Source: Flavobacteriales bacterium
GTDB taxonomy: Bacteria > Bacteroidota > Bacteroidia > Flavobacteriales_D > Sanyastnellaceae
Direction of reading: 5' to 3'
DNA length: 39,153 nucleotides
Assembly: GCA_947462725.1 (NCBI GenBank)
Contig: CANHPZ010000006.1
Span: 1 to 39,153 of the forward strand
This document shows, one piece after another, positions 7,451 through 17,069 of this stretch. A model generated the notes under the pieces. That model saw only the letters and a list, made by a program, of their open reading frames with translations. It made no database searches and was not told the origin of the DNA. Both the position numbers and the translations under genes were made by a program. Position 1 is the first letter of the stretch; each line of letters opens with the position of its first letter.

Positions 7451-8338
7451 CTATGACACCAAAGTGTTCAACAAAAGTCCAAGATCAGGGTAGACATTAA
7501 TCAGTCCAAGTTCAGGAGACTTCATACCCCTCACCACTCCACCGGTCAGATGGAATTCGCAGCCGGTGCCAGAGAACTGATCCACCAACTTACGCAAATA
7601 GCCCGGCAACAGAACAGAAACCGGTTGTGTGGTAAACAAGGAAATGAAATGCACATCACCAATGCGCTGATACACCTGATGCAAATCTTCAATTGGCACA
7701 GATTGACCGAGGTAAATGGTGCGATAACCACGCGAGCGCAAAGCAAAGTTGAGCATGATCAGCGAAAGCTCGTGAAACTCCAATTCAGGCAAATAGAGCA
7801 CAAACATGCGGTCTTGGTGGACGGCCAAATCCGGCCCCAACTTATCTATATGAGTGTATAGCTTCTGGCGAATCAAATTCGAAATGAAATGCTCCTGAGC
7901 AGGACAAATAGCATTAGACAACCACATTACACCGAGTTGATGCATGAACGGCGCTAGAACATTCAAGTAGGTATGCTCCAATCCCTGCGATGCTATTCTC
8001 AGGTCAACAATGCTATTGAATAATCCCTCATCAAAATTCAACATGGCCAACTTCAGTGCGCCTATCATAGTGTCGTCGTTATGCAATGAGGTGGCGTAAT
8101 TCTCTACCAACTTAATCATCTCATCTTCCGACATCGAAGCGATTTCCGAAATCTTATGTCCCCGATTATTGAGCATGCTAACATTCAAAAGGACTTTTAG
8201 TTCCTTACCTGAATACTTGCGGATGTTGGAATCCGTGCGCTCCGGCTTCAACAGACCATAACGCTGCTCCCATATACGAATGGTATGCGCCTTAATGCCT
8301 GTGTAGCTTTCTAAATCTTTGATGCTGAATTCCTGCAT
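7451..8338 (-). CDS. MerR-family regulator with cobalamin-binding domain (CarH/LitR-like)
   Basis: Residues 1-70 form a MerR winged helix (FSIKDLESYTGIKAHTIRIWEQRYGLLKPERTDSNIRKY). Residues ~90-165 resemble the four-helix cobalamin cap with the CarH-type W-x9-EH motif (W139, E149, H150). Residues ~175-290 form a Rossmann B12-binding domain. There the axial-histidine motif reads E187-F-H189-E-L-S192, with Ser in place of the usual Gly of E-x-H-x-x-G, and the later GG pair is present (LTGG). CarH and LitR bind adenosylcobalamin in the dark as repressor tetramers and fall apart in light. The Trp and axial His are retained here, so B12 binding is plausible. No carotenoid, photolyase or B12 genes lie nearby, which is unusual. 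The ECF sigma gene downstream is the obvious target. Confidence 0.87.
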   Translation of the reverse strand: MQEFSIKDLESYTGIKAHTIRIWEQRYGLLKPERTDSNIRKYSGKELKVLLNVSMLNNRGHKISEIASMSEDEMIKLVENYATSLHNDDTMIGALKLAMLNFDEGLFNSIVDLRIASQGLEHTYLNVLAPFMHQLGVMWLSNAICPAQEHFISNLIRQKLYTHIDKLGPDLAVHQDRMFVLYLPELEFHELSLIMLNFALRSRGYRTIYLGQSVPIEDLHQVYQRIGDVHFISLFTTQPVSVLLPGYLRKLVDQFSGTGCEFHLTGGVVRGMKSPELGLINVYPDLGLLLNTLVS

Positions 8339-8463
8339 GTGAATCGGTTAATAGCTTAGGAACAATGAGAATATTAATTAGTTCACACACCTGCTTAATC
8401 AGCTCAAATGCATATTATGTTTTGACATTTCGTTTCGAAAAAGATTTGATCAACTCTGCAAAT

Positions 8464-8471
8464 TATCTTCG
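8464..8471 (+). promoter_or_regulatory. Probable -7 box of the DUF4397 gene
   Basis: TATCTTCG is one base from TAnnTTTG and ends 7 nt before the ATG at 8479. A TTG occurs 15 nt upstream (8446-8448), somewhat short of the usual spacing. Confidence 0.35.
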
Positions 8472-8478
8472 TGCCCTG

Positions 8479-10860
8479 ATGAACTACCTACTTCGCACTC
8501 TAATCCTCGTAACGCTTTGTCTATACTCGTTCTGTTCGACACTGGCGCAAACGGCTTTGGTGCAAATCATTCACAACAGCGCCGACACTTCCATTTCAAC
8601 AGTTGATGTATGGCTCAACGATGAGCGCGTTGCGGAAAATCTGGCCTTCCATTATGCCACGGCATTCCTGACGCTCAATGCTACAGACTCGGCAGATTGG
8701 GCCCTCCGGAATTCGGGCGATTCTTTAGCAATCCCTGCATTAATTACGTGGAATATGCCACTTGCCGCTGCAACTAAGCACATTGTTGTCATCAACGGGG
8801 TTACCGATTCAACCCTTTACCACCCATACATACCCTTGCGTCTCGACCACAGAAGCGAAGCCATGGACTTGAGCGCCTCTTCAGCGAGTATCGACATCAC
8901 CTTTTGTCATGGCATTACCGATATCGATAGCATCAACATTGCCGAAACAGCGCTGTTCCAACTCACCGCATTCGAAGATGTCGCGATTGGTGAATTTACC
9001 GATTACCTCAACGTATTCACGGCCGATTATGCACTGGGAATTACCAACGCATCGGATAGCGCGCTGCTGGGCGACTTCAACGCACCGTTCAGTTCATTGC
9101 TTTGGGCGGGAAAAGCAATCACAGTTGTTTCCGGAGGCTTCTTCAATCAAACACTCAACAATAACGGAAGCGCCATGGGTATGTGGGCCACCACTCGCTC
9201 AGGTGGACCCATGGTATGCCTACAACCCAATGCGCTCAATCTCTCCACGCAAGTGCAACTCATTCATAACTCGCCCAACGGAGCTGCCGCAAGTGTTGAC
9301 ATCACAGTCAATGGTAATCCATGGCTTTCAGATTTGAGTGTTCATAATGCCACACCATTCATACCATTTCCCGCCGGTCAAGATGCCGTAATAACCATTC
9401 ACTCGAACATCACACTAGGACCTATTGACTCCATCTGGACCGACACCTTGCGACTGAATAGCGGGGTTAATTATCAATTGTTTTTCATTGGATCGGGAGA
9501 CATTGCCGCCCCCTTCGATTTGATCGCCAATCCCTATTTACAAGAAGCTCTTTCAAACATCGACTCCCTGAGCGTACAATGTTTCCATGGAGCTGAATGC
9601 TACGACAGCATTGCCATTTCCACCGACACGCTGCTTCAATTGCCGTTGATTTCCACATTAAGCTATGCAGCTATTTCCGCCCCGCAAACTGTGGCCGCAC
9701 TTCGTGAAGAATGGATTTTATTTTCGACAAACGACAGTATCATTACCTATGACGTACCCCTTCAAAACAGCATCTGGCAAGGCCATGCGCTCACCTGCGT
9801 GACCTTTGGAAATGTCTTGAGCAATACCTTCAGCACCTGGCTCACCACAGAGGAAGGCGGTGAAATGTATGCCCTGCAGCCGCTCATCATTCCTCTTCCC
9901 CCGGTATTTGCACAAGCACAGTTCATTCATGCTAGCGCCGACAATTTTCTTCAGGCTGTAGACATTTACATCAACGACTCGCTCTATATCGATGACTTTG
10001 CATTTCAATCAGCAATGCCATACATACAAATACCGGCAGAAACCGCATTGGACATCGCAGTTACACCAGCGAATGCATCTGATACAACTGGAGCGCTGCT
10101 GCATGCATTCGTCCAACCGGAAGCGGACGCAAACTATCAGCTCATTCTTTGGGGCATTGCATCAGCAACAGGATACAATCCTGCGCAACCACTGCAATTG
10201 GCTATTAACGCCAATGTGCCGCAGGCTCCCTCCGGAAATCTATGCGCCATGGAGTTCTTTCACGGTTCCACCGATGCCGGTCAGGTGAGTATCAACGAAA
10301 GCACAACGCCAATCGTTCCCTTCTTCAACGATGTGTATTCGGGCGATTTTTCATTTCAGAATTTCCTAACGGCTGACCAGGATTATGGCTTGGCGATTTA
10401 TAACGCAGGGGCCAATTTCCTTTACGGCAACTACGCACTGCCTTTACAATCCTGGGGCTTGGCAGGAACAAGCTTTACGATTGTCTCTTGCGGATTTCGC
10501 GGGCCGGCCAACAATAGCGGTGGCGCACCGTTTAAATTAATTGCCGTATTCGCGGACGGAACATCCATCGAATTACCAATTTTCGTCATCGTTGAAGAAG
10601 CTGCAATGGAATCAATGAAGTTTTTCCCCAATCCATGCAACGATGAATTGATGCTCAACTTGCATAAAACTATTGCGGGTAAAACAACACTTCGCATCAT
10701 AGACATAAACGGCGCTGTAAAATGGCAGGAAACAATCAATGCGGCAATGCACAATGAAAACATTCATATCTCCACGAGCACATTAACCACTGGCTACTAC
10801 CGGTTAGAAGCCATTGCCGACGGCTATTATGCGTCGAAACCACTCATCATACATCATTAA
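8479..10860 (+). CDS. Secreted DUF4397-repeat protein with T9SS sorting domain
   Basis: I start the protein at ATG 8479 (MNYLLRTLILVTLCLYSF...STLAQ), which gives a signal peptide; the track's extra 38 residues upstream do not. The 793-aa protein holds three tandem units of roughly 200-235 aa. Each begins with a DUF4397 segment (VQIIHNSAD..VDVWLND, VQLIHNSPN..VDITVNG, AQFIHASAD..VDIYIND). Each continues with a companion segment carrying an F-H-G motif (FCHGITD, CFHGAEC, FFHGSTD) and ending in a Gly-rich strand. The last ~80 residues (FFPNPCNDELML...STLTTGYYRLEA) are a type A sorting domain. The protein should be exported by the type IX system and released or attached at the cell surface. The role of DUF4397 is unknown. 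It ends 4 bp from convergent ribB. Confidence 0.85.
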   Translation: MNYLLRTLILVTLCLYSFCSTLAQTALVQIIHNSADTSISTVDVWLNDERVAENLAFHYATAFLTLNATDSADWALRNSGDSLAIPALITWNMPLAAATKHIVVINGVTDSTLYHPYIPLRLDHRSEAMDLSASSASIDITFCHGITDIDSINIAETALFQLTAFEDVAIGEFTDYLNVFTADYALGITNASDSALLGDFNAPFSSLLWAGKAITVVSGGFFNQTLNNNGSAMGMWATTRSGGPMVCLQPNALNLSTQVQLIHNSPNGAAASVDITVNGNPWLSDLSVHNATPFIPFPAGQDAVITIHSNITLGPIDSIWTDTLRLNSGVNYQLFFIGSGDIAAPFDLIANPYLQEALSNIDSLSVQCFHGAECYDSIAISTDTLLQLPLISTLSYAAISAPQTVAALREEWILFSTNDSIITYDVPLQNSIWQGHALTCVTFGNVLSNTFSTWLTTEEGGEMYALQPLIIPLPPVFAQAQFIHASADNFLQAVDIYINDSLYIDDFAFQSAMPYIQIPAETALDIAVTPANASDTTGALLHAFVQPEADANYQLILWGIASATGYNPAQPLQLAINANVPQAPSGNLCAMEFFHGSTDAGQVSINESTTPIVPFFNDVYSGDFSFQNFLTADQDYGLAIYNAGANFLYGNYALPLQSWGLAGTSFTIVSCGFRGPANNSGGAPFKLIAVFADGTSIELPIFVIVEEAAMESMKFFPNPCNDELMLNLHKTIAGKTTLRIIDINGAVKWQETINAAMHNENIHISTSTLTTGYYRLEAIADGYYASKPLIIHH

Positions 10861-10864
10861 GTAA

Positions 10865-11992
10865 TTATTGCAGCGGCTTGCAATCGATGATCTCCAAACC
10901 ATAAGCATCGAGACCCGCTCTTCGCATCTCAGGATGATTGGTAATCAAGTGCATTTTTTTCACACCTACGGCACGCAAGATTTGTGCACCAATCCCAAAA
11001 TCGCGACTATCCATTACCGCAGGCCTATGTTCTGACTGAGAGACTAAGGCTTGAATCTCTTCCAACAAGCCCGACTCTGGCTGTAAACGATTGATGTAAA
11101 CCAGCACCCCTTTGCCTTCATGCGCAATCAAGCGCAGCGCAGCATCGAGCTGCGAACTATGCGGATCCTTCAGCGTATTGAAAATGTCACTCAACATATT
11201 CGAAGAATGAACGCGCACAGATACAACTTCGTCCTCACTCCAATTGCCCATGACCAAGGCAAGGTATTCCTTGTGTTCTATAGTCTGCCTGAATCCATGA
11301 ATCATAAAATCACCATACGTCGTAGAAATGGGTGACTCGGCAACCTTTTCAATCAACGTTTCTTGACTAAGTCTATAAGCTATCAAATCGCGAATGGAAA
11401 TCAACTTCAACCCAAACTGATCTGCAATCTCCATCAACTGCGGAAGTCGAGCCATGGTTCCATCATCGTTCATTATTTCTACGATGGCACCAGCGGGATG
11501 CAGTCCGGCTAGACGAGCCAAATCGACTGCAGCTTCTGTGTGCCCCGTTCGACGAAGAACTCCGCCGCCTTTGGCTTTCAATGGAAAAATATGTCCGGGA
11601 CGTGCAAAATCAGCAGATACAAACGACGCATTGACTAATGCCTGAACAGTCTTAGAACGGTCATGTGCGCTGATACCCGTTGTGCATCCATGACCCAATA
11701 AATCGACTGAAACCGTAAATGCCGTTTTGTGCGGATCCGTATTGTTTGTGACCATAAGATCCAAATCCAATCGTCGGCAAATATCCTCTGTAACCGCAAC
11801 ACAAATAAGACCGCGGCCGTGCTTCGACATGAAGTTGATGACCTCAGGAGTTACATGTTCAGCAGCAACTATAAAGTCACCTTCGTTCTCTCTATCCTCG
11901 TCATCCACAACAATCACGAGCTTACCCATGCGAATGTCTTCCAAAGCACTGGCAATGCTATCGAGCTTGCGTTCGTTGGTCACTTTTTCCAT
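10865..11992 (-). CDS. ribB: 3,4-dihydroxy-2-butanone 4-phosphate synthase RibB with degenerate RibA-like domain
   Basis: Residues 1-205 are a complete RibB, which forms dihydroxybutanone phosphate from ribulose 5-phosphate for riboflavin synthesis. Key motifs are [11 protein letters not shown] (30-40), [42 protein letters not shown], and the acidic end of the domain. Residues ~210-375 resemble GTP cyclohydrolase II (RibA) but are decayed. Where RibA has RVHSECLTGD..RCDCG, this protein has [20 protein letters not shown]. All three zinc-ligand cysteines are missing, so GTP cyclohydrolase activity is very unlikely. RibA must be encoded elsewhere. Such half-dead fusions occur in Flavobacteriia, to my recollection. 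It is the last gene of a minus-strand run with dinB, dnaE and the glycosylase, with 44 nt to the glycosylase. Confidence 0.9.
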   Translation of the reverse strand: MEKVTNERKLDSIASALEDIRMGKLVIVVDDEDRENEGDFIVAAEHVTPEVINFMSKHGRGLICVAVTEDICRRLDLDLMVTNNTDPHKTAFTVSVDLLGHGCTTGISAHDRSKTVQALVNASFVSADFARPGHIFPLKAKGGGVLRRTGHTEAAVDLARLAGLHPAGAIVEIMNDDGTMARLPQLMEIADQFGLKLISIRDLIAYRLSQETLIEKVAESPISTTYGDFMIHGFRQTIEHKEYLALVMGNWSEDEVVSVRVHSSNMLSDIFNTLKDPHSSQLDAALRLIAHEGKGVLVYINRLQPESGLLEEIQALVSQSEHRPAVMDSRDFGIGAQILRAVGVKKMHLITNHPEMRRAGLDAYGLEIIDCKPLQ

Positions 11993-12036
11993 GACGCAAA
12001 ATTAACTCTTCATTTTCCAACCCGGGACCAAAAAAG

Positions 12037-12732
12037 TCAGGCTGATTCAAATGCGCGCAGATATTTCTGAATGTAAACTTCCACATCGCGCGATTTATAC
12101 TGCATGATGTAGCGTGGATGCTCGAGGGGAACAATTTGTTTGAACCATCCATGCTCGCTGTTCAATCCCTCGAGGTAGTGAAAGTTCTTACCGGTTCCAA
12201 GGCAAAAAACCACATCACAATCGATTGGCAGCTGCAGCTGGCGCTCCATCATTGCTAAAACAAATGGCTCAACCGCATCCATCAATGCCGGGCTATCATA
12301 GTAGTTGTAATTGACCCTCTTGCCATTTTTATCCATGAGAAAACCCAGCGGGCAAATGGATGATATCAGAAACTGATTATAAAACGAATCAACCCCACCA
12401 TAGGCTTCAATCATGCGATATACGAAAGCACTACTTGGCTCGTGGGTCAGTTGCTGACCACTGCCGATGCGCGCACACTCCCACAAACGTTTGGTGTCGG
12501 TAAAGGGGATGCCCGTTTCGCCGGCCCCCAAGCGACCGGGGTTGATGCCGAGAATTAATCTACGTTCAACTTTATCGGAGTAAAATCGATTATAGAATGC
12601 ATCTGCCCGTGGCAAGGCCAACGGATTTTCCTTGAAAGGATTCATGGCCACAATTTTCGAAGGCAACTCAACCGTAATATCTAGTTCACGATTAAATTGC
12701 CTCATCCAAGCAGCGATGGTCTTGTGTCTCAC
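12037..12732 (-). CDS. SMUG2-like uracil-DNA glycosylase family protein (DUF4918)
   Basis: The 231-aa protein has the uracil-DNA glycosylase fold signatures of the SMUG branch: GINPGRLGAGETGIPFTD (about 62-79), corresponding to SMUG1's GMNPGPFGMxQTGVPF, then SSICPLGF, and the C-terminal HPRYIM (205-210) in place of HPSPR. It excises uracil or its derivatives from DNA, starting base excision repair. The track start is a GTG; an ATG ten codons in (at 12705) is an alternative. It lies 53 nt after the DnaE-like gene in a same-strand run of repair genes, which makes co-expression with error-prone polymerases plausible. The family is confident; substrate specificity is not. Confidence 0.8.
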   Translation of the reverse strand: MRHKTIAAWMRQFNRELDITVELPSKIVAMNPFKENPLALPRADAFYNRFYSDKVERRLILGINPGRLGAGETGIPFTDTKRLWECARIGSGQQLTHEPSSAFVYRMIEAYGGVDSFYNQFLISSICPLGFLMDKNGKRVNYNYYDSPALMDAVEPFVLAMMERQLQLPIDCDVVFCLGTGKNFHYLEGLNSEHGWFKQIVPLEHPRYIMQYKSRDVEVYIQKYLRAFESA

Positions 12733-12785
12733 GTCTCAAGTTCTTTCGCCAAGATTAAACCAAAAGAAGATTGAATCCATCCGAA

Positions 12786-15700
12786 TTATAGTTTAGGCCT
12801 TCCGTGCAACTGGCGATTCACCCAGCGGTCATTTGAATTACCCTTGCGATTCAATGATGGATGCGATGGCCCGTCAGTCACTCTAGGGTCAGGCAAAAGT
12901 GTCAATCGCTTTATGCGTTTCACTTCAATGATTACTGCGCCAAACTCCTCTGTGACTTTTCCATGAATGTGAAACAATCCCCAACCGGAAACGGGAAACG
13001 CTTTCGCCACAGGAGGAAAGTGAACTGTATCTACAAATTGCCCTGCATGATCCAAGAAAGTTCCAAAGAACATTCCCTCCCCTTTGGAAGTTCCCGTGGG
13101 CTTCAATGTCACTTTATACCCGATGATATCCACCATTTGGTTGATGCTACCTGCCAAATCATGAGCTTCTACGAATGCGATAGAAGGCAAACATAAAGGG
13201 TCAATCAAATCAAATGGATTGCATAATGGAAAGCCTATCAACTCAAGCTCATCGTAGGCGTCTTCCAACCAATGATGTTCAAGCGCGGGCAATGTTGCAT
13301 CACTCCGTTGCGAAGTAAACAACACCTGATCAACCTGGGTTGTTTTCACTCTGCCTAACCGAAAATGCAGCTGCCACATGAGCTCCTTCTTGCTCTTACC
13401 GGTAAAACGCAAAGCCCCCATGCGAGCCAGCAAAACAGATTGTTCCAGCGAAATCGCTACACGATCCAAAAAATCGTCGAGCGAAATAAACTCACCGTGC
13501 CAGCGCGCTTGCAACACATGTTCAAGAACACCGCTCTCCAAGCCCTTGATCATACTCAAACCCAGTGTGATATTGACTCCCCGAATCACTGCATCTGCGG
13601 CGGAAGTGTTTACACAAGGAGCCTCAATCGCGGCGCCATGCATGCGAGCTTCATGCACATAAATTTCCGTTTTGAAAAAACCACCAAAATTGTTGATGGT
13701 AGCCGTCATGTATTCCCGCGGATAATACGCTTTCAAAAACAAACACTGATAGCTCTCAACCGCATAGCTTGCGCTGTGGCCTTTAGCGAATGCGTATCCG
13801 GCAAAGCTCTCTACTTGACGCCACACTTCTTTTACCAAAGCTTCACTGTGGCCTCGCTCCAAACCTCCCTTCAAAAACTGATTCCGCGCTCGTTCAAATT
13901 CTTCACGACCGCGAAACTTTCCACTCATACCGCGCCGCAACACATCAGCTTCCGCCAATGTCAATCCGGCAAACTCGTGCGCAACTTTGATCACATCTTC
14001 TTGATACACCATGACTCCATACGTTTCCGGCATCAGCTTGAGCAAAGGTGCTGGCGCATCAGCTCTTCGTTCCGGCATGCGCTCACGCATAATATACGCG
14101 CGCATCATCCCCGATGATGACACGCCCGGGCGTATCACTGAACTAGCTGCAACAAGTCCAATATAATTGTGCGTTTGAAGCTTGGTGAGCAACATCCGCA
14201 TGGCAGGTGATTCCACATAAAAACAACCCAGCGCAGCACCACGACGCAACAAATCATTGCACTGATCGTCTTGTTTGAAACGCTTGATGTCATGAATATC
14301 GATATCGCCCTCTTCGGGTCGGTTATAACTGATAATGGCAAGCGTGTCTTTGATTTTACCTAGCCCACGCTGCGATAGAATGTCGAGCTTGTTGATGCCA
14401 ATATCTTCTGCCTGATGCATATCAAACATTGCGGTTGGGAAACCCTTGGGCGGAAGAAATGTAGCACCATAATAATAAATAGGCTGCTCGGTAATGAGTA
14501 TACCGGCAGAATGGATGCTGATGTAATTCGGAAAGTCTTTGAGATATGAAGCATAGCGTAGCACTTGTTGGTGCATGCTATCCAAAGCATCATAACTGAA
14601 CTTACCATCGCTCAGCATATCAATATCGGCCTTGGGCAAACCAAACACTTTACCGAGCTCGCGCACTACGGCCGAATATTGAAACGTATTGAAAGCCCCG
14701 AGTAACGTGGCATTCCTGAACTTTTCAAAAATGTAGCGCGTAATGTCCTCGCGATCTTTCCATGAAAAATCAATATCAAAATCAGGTGGCGATTGCCGAA
14801 ACAAATTGATGAATCGTTCAAAATACAAATCCAACTCCAGCGGATCAACATCAGTAATGCGAAGCAGATAAGCGACTATGCTATTGGCTCCGCTTCCCCT
14901 TCCCACGTAATAGTAATCCTTGCTTCGCGCATAATTCACAATATCCCAATTGATGAGGAAGTACGAAACAAACTTCTTCTCCTGAATGAGCCCCATCTCC
15001 TTTTCCAATCGCTGCATTACGACTTCATCGGCATTGGGATATCGATAAGCCAACCCGGTGCGACATAGCGACATAAGCAGCGCAGCATCCTCTTCTTCAC
15101 TGGCACTATAATTACGCAAATTCTTATGTGATTCCGATTGAAATCCGAAGTCAATAGTGCACGATGCAAGCAGTTGCTCCGAGCGTTCAAGCGCAAACGC
15201 GTATTCATCGAGAACTTCAACAATATGCTCACGTGTGAATAATTGATCATCAGGCAGCGCTTGTTCTTCTGGGGAAAGTTTACTAAGCAGCGTGTTGTTA
15301 TCAATCGCGCGCAACAATCGATGCGCGTTAAAATCGCGCTTGCAATCAAAGGTGGCCGGATGCATATACACCAGCTTCTCTGCAGGTATTTCTTTTTTGG
15401 AAAAGCGCAACTTACCCACATCGCGCAAACTGATACCGATGTATTCATGGTCGAGCAGATCATCGAGTACTACAGTACCCTGCAGCACATTCTTCAAGGG
15501 ATATACGACCGTTACATCGGCCCATGCAGGTGCCCGAGAATCAATTGCAGTTGCCGTATGCAAATGTTGCGACAGGTATTCGTTGATAGCCGCAAATCCA
15601 TCGTTGTTTTTGGCCAGAGCGACAAAACATTGGTCAATACCATTTCTGAAATCAATACCTACAACGGCGTGCATGCTTCGCTTTGTGGCAAGGCGCACAA

Positions 15701-15836
15701 ATTCAATTATACCTGCAGTGCAATTGATGTCGGTTAGCGCCAGCTGCGTATAACCCAAATCAAAAGCCTTATCGATAAGCACCGATGGTTCCCATGTGCC
15801 ATAACGAAGCGAGTAATACGAGTGATTGTTGAGCAC
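12786..15836 (-). CDS. DnaE-like DNA polymerase III alpha subunit (error-prone, Bacteroidota type)
   Basis: At 1016 aa it is shorter than replicative DnaE (about 1160), in the range of the DnaE2/ImuC group. The N-terminal PHP domain keeps HSYYSLRYG and LALTDIN. The polymerase core has VGRGSGANS (about 311-319) and the catalytic PDFDIDF (351-357). The third aspartate is probably in NKLDILSQRGLGKI. Pol-C sequences such as VYQEDVIKVAHEFAGLTLAEADVLRRGMSGK and FAKGHSASYAVESYQCLFLKAYYP are typical of DnaE. It follows dinB by only 14 nt, so the pair is almost certainly an operon for translesion synthesis, comparable to ImuB-DnaE2 in proteobacteria but with a Pol IV-like partner. I infer it is not the main replicase. 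Confidence 0.9.
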   Translation of the reverse strand: MLNNHSYYSLRYGTWEPSVLIDKAFDLGYTQLALTDINCTAGIIEFVRLATKRSMHAVVGIDFRNGIDQCFVALAKNNDGFAAINEYLSQHLHTATAIDSRAPAWADVTVVYPLKNVLQGTVVLDDLLDHEYIGISLRDVGKLRFSKKEIPAEKLVYMHPATFDCKRDFNAHRLLRAIDNNTLLSKLSPEEQALPDDQLFTREHIVEVLDEYAFALERSEQLLASCTIDFGFQSESHKNLRNYSASEEEDAALLMSLCRTGLAYRYPNADEVVMQRLEKEMGLIQEKKFVSYFLINWDIVNYARSKDYYYVGRGSGANSIVAYLLRITDVDPLELDLYFERFINLFRQSPPDFDIDFSWKDREDITRYIFEKFRNATLLGAFNTFQYSAVVRELGKVFGLPKADIDMLSDGKFSYDALDSMHQQVLRYASYLKDFPNYISIHSAGILITEQPIYYYGATFLPPKGFPTAMFDMHQAEDIGINKLDILSQRGLGKIKDTLAIISYNRPEEGDIDIHDIKRFKQDDQCNDLLRRGAALGCFYVESPAMRMLLTKLQTHNYIGLVAASSVIRPGVSSSGMMRAYIMRERMPERRADAPAPLLKLMPETYGVMVYQEDVIKVAHEFAGLTLAEADVLRRGMSGKFRGREEFERARNQFLKGGLERGHSEALVKEVWRQVESFAGYAFAKGHSASYAVESYQCLFLKAYYPREYMTATINNFGGFFKTEIYVHEARMHGAAIEAPCVNTSAADAVIRGVNITLGLSMIKGLESGVLEHVLQARWHGEFISLDDFLDRVAISLEQSVLLARMGALRFTGKSKKELMWQLHFRLGRVKTTQVDQVLFTSQRSDATLPALEHHWLEDAYDELELIGFPLCNPFDLIDPLCLPSIAFVEAHDLAGSINQMVDIIGYKVTLKPTGTSKGEGMFFGTFLDHAGQFVDTVHFPPVAKAFPVSGWGLFHIHGKVTEEFGAVIIEVKRIKRLTLLPDPRVTDGPSHPSLNRKGNSNDRWVNRQLHGRPKL

Positions 15837-15850
15837 AGCGAAGGGTTTGC

Positions 15851-17065
15851 TTATTGACGACGATTAGCGAGTAAAGGCGGAGCATCGCCATTGAATGGAT
15901 TCCATCGACCAATCGATTTTGCGGCCATGCCCGCAGCACTCACCACGGCGCGATCACCAAACTTCTCCCGCATCTTATCCATGGCCTGATAAAGATTGAT
16001 ACGCTCTTCACTATCATCGAACAAATTAATCTGATAACCGCCGCCCACAAGATGACTAAACTTCACACCTATGAGCCGCACCAACATGCGCCGATTGTAC
16101 ATTTTATCAAACAACTCAAGTACTCGTGGCACAATGAGATGATCGGCAGAAGTAAATGGGATACGGCACTGTTGGGTCTGCGTTTGAAAATCGGAGTAGC
16201 GGAGCTTCACTGTGATGCATGACGTGAGCTTATCGCCACGTCGCAGCTGAAACGCCAAATTTTCTGACATGGCCAACAGTATGCCCCGCAGTTTAACAAT
16301 ATCGATAGTGTCGCGATCAAATGTGCGCTCGGTTGAAATGGATTTGCGCTCCTGGTAGGGAATCACCGGCGACGGATCAATGCCATTGGCCTTGCGCCAT
16401 ATCATGACGCCGTTATCTCCAAAGGCATTTTCCATTAAATCAACGGCCATCTCCTGCACAGTTTGAATGCGGCTCACTCCCATGTTGCGCAACGTTTGGT
16501 ATGTCTTATCGCCAACCATAGGAATCTTCTTAATGGAGAGCGGTGCCAGAAAAGGCTTCTCATCACCCAATAGAATTCGACGCTGATTATTGGGCTTAGC
16601 CTCTCCGGTAGCCACCTTCGACACCGTTTTATTTTCTGACAAGCCAAACGAAATCGGCAATCCTGTTTCGCGAATCACCCGCTCGCGCAGCTCCGTGCCG
16701 TATTGATAGCACCCGAAGAACTTGTCCATGCCTGATAAATCGCAGTAAAACTCGTCCACCGAAGTCTTTTCAAACAACGGCACCGACTCGCGCACAATCT
16801 CACTCACCATGTCGGAATACTTCATGTAGTTGGAAGTATTACCGCGAATCACAACGGCCTCCGGACACAATTGCCTCGCGAGCGCCATAGGCATAGCACT
16901 ATGCACCCCAAAGGTACGCGCCTCATAACTGCACGAAGCCACAACGCCACGATCGGTGGTGCCGCCAATGAGCACAGGCTTACCATTGAGCCTACTGTCA
17001 AGCAAGCGCTCTACCGACACAAAAAAAGTGTCGAGATCCATATGCATGATTGCGCGTTCAGTCAT
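15851..17065 (-). CDS. dinB: Y-family DNA polymerase IV (DinB) with clamp-binding motif
   Basis: The 404-aa protein has the Y-family active site: MDLDTFFVSVE (D10, with the F-F steric gate) and SVDEFYCDLSG (D104, E105). The thumb helix-hairpin-helix reads IPMVGDKTYQTLRNMGV. The little-finger domain includes ISTERTFDRDT. A beta-clamp motif QINLFDD lies near residue 355, which is a good match to QLxLF. It synthesises across damaged bases with low fidelity. It is the first gene of the dinB-dnaE-glycosylase-ribB run. Its promoter-like boxes end 4 nt before the ATG. No umuD, lexA or imuA is visible nearby, and I did not recognise an SOS box. Confidence 0.93.
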   Translation of the reverse strand: MTERAIMHMDLDTFFVSVERLLDSRLNGKPVLIGGTTDRGVVASCSYEARTFGVHSAMPMALARQLCPEAVVIRGNTSNYMKYSDMVSEIVRESVPLFEKTSVDEFYCDLSGMDKFFGCYQYGTELRERVIRETGLPISFGLSENKTVSKVATGEAKPNNQRRILLGDEKPFLAPLSIKKIPMVGDKTYQTLRNMGVSRIQTVQEMAVDLMENAFGDNGVMIWRKANGIDPSPVIPYQERKSISTERTFDRDTIDIVKLRGILLAMSENLAFQLRRGDKLTSCITVKLRYSDFQTQTQQCRIPFTSADHLIVPRVLELFDKMYNRRMLVRLIGVKFSHLVGGGYQINLFDDSEERINLYQAMDKMREKFGDRAVVSAAGMAAKSIGRWNPFNGDAPPLLANRRQ

Positions 17066-17069
17066 GGTT

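Noticed and set aside
10865-11992. Bifunctional RibBA with GTP cyclohydrolase II activity
   Set aside because: All zinc-ligand cysteines of the RibA half are absent, so only RibB activity is called.
15243-15737. 164-aa plus-strand ORF within the DnaE-like gene
   Set aside because: It is a shadow of a confidently assigned polymerase on the other strand.
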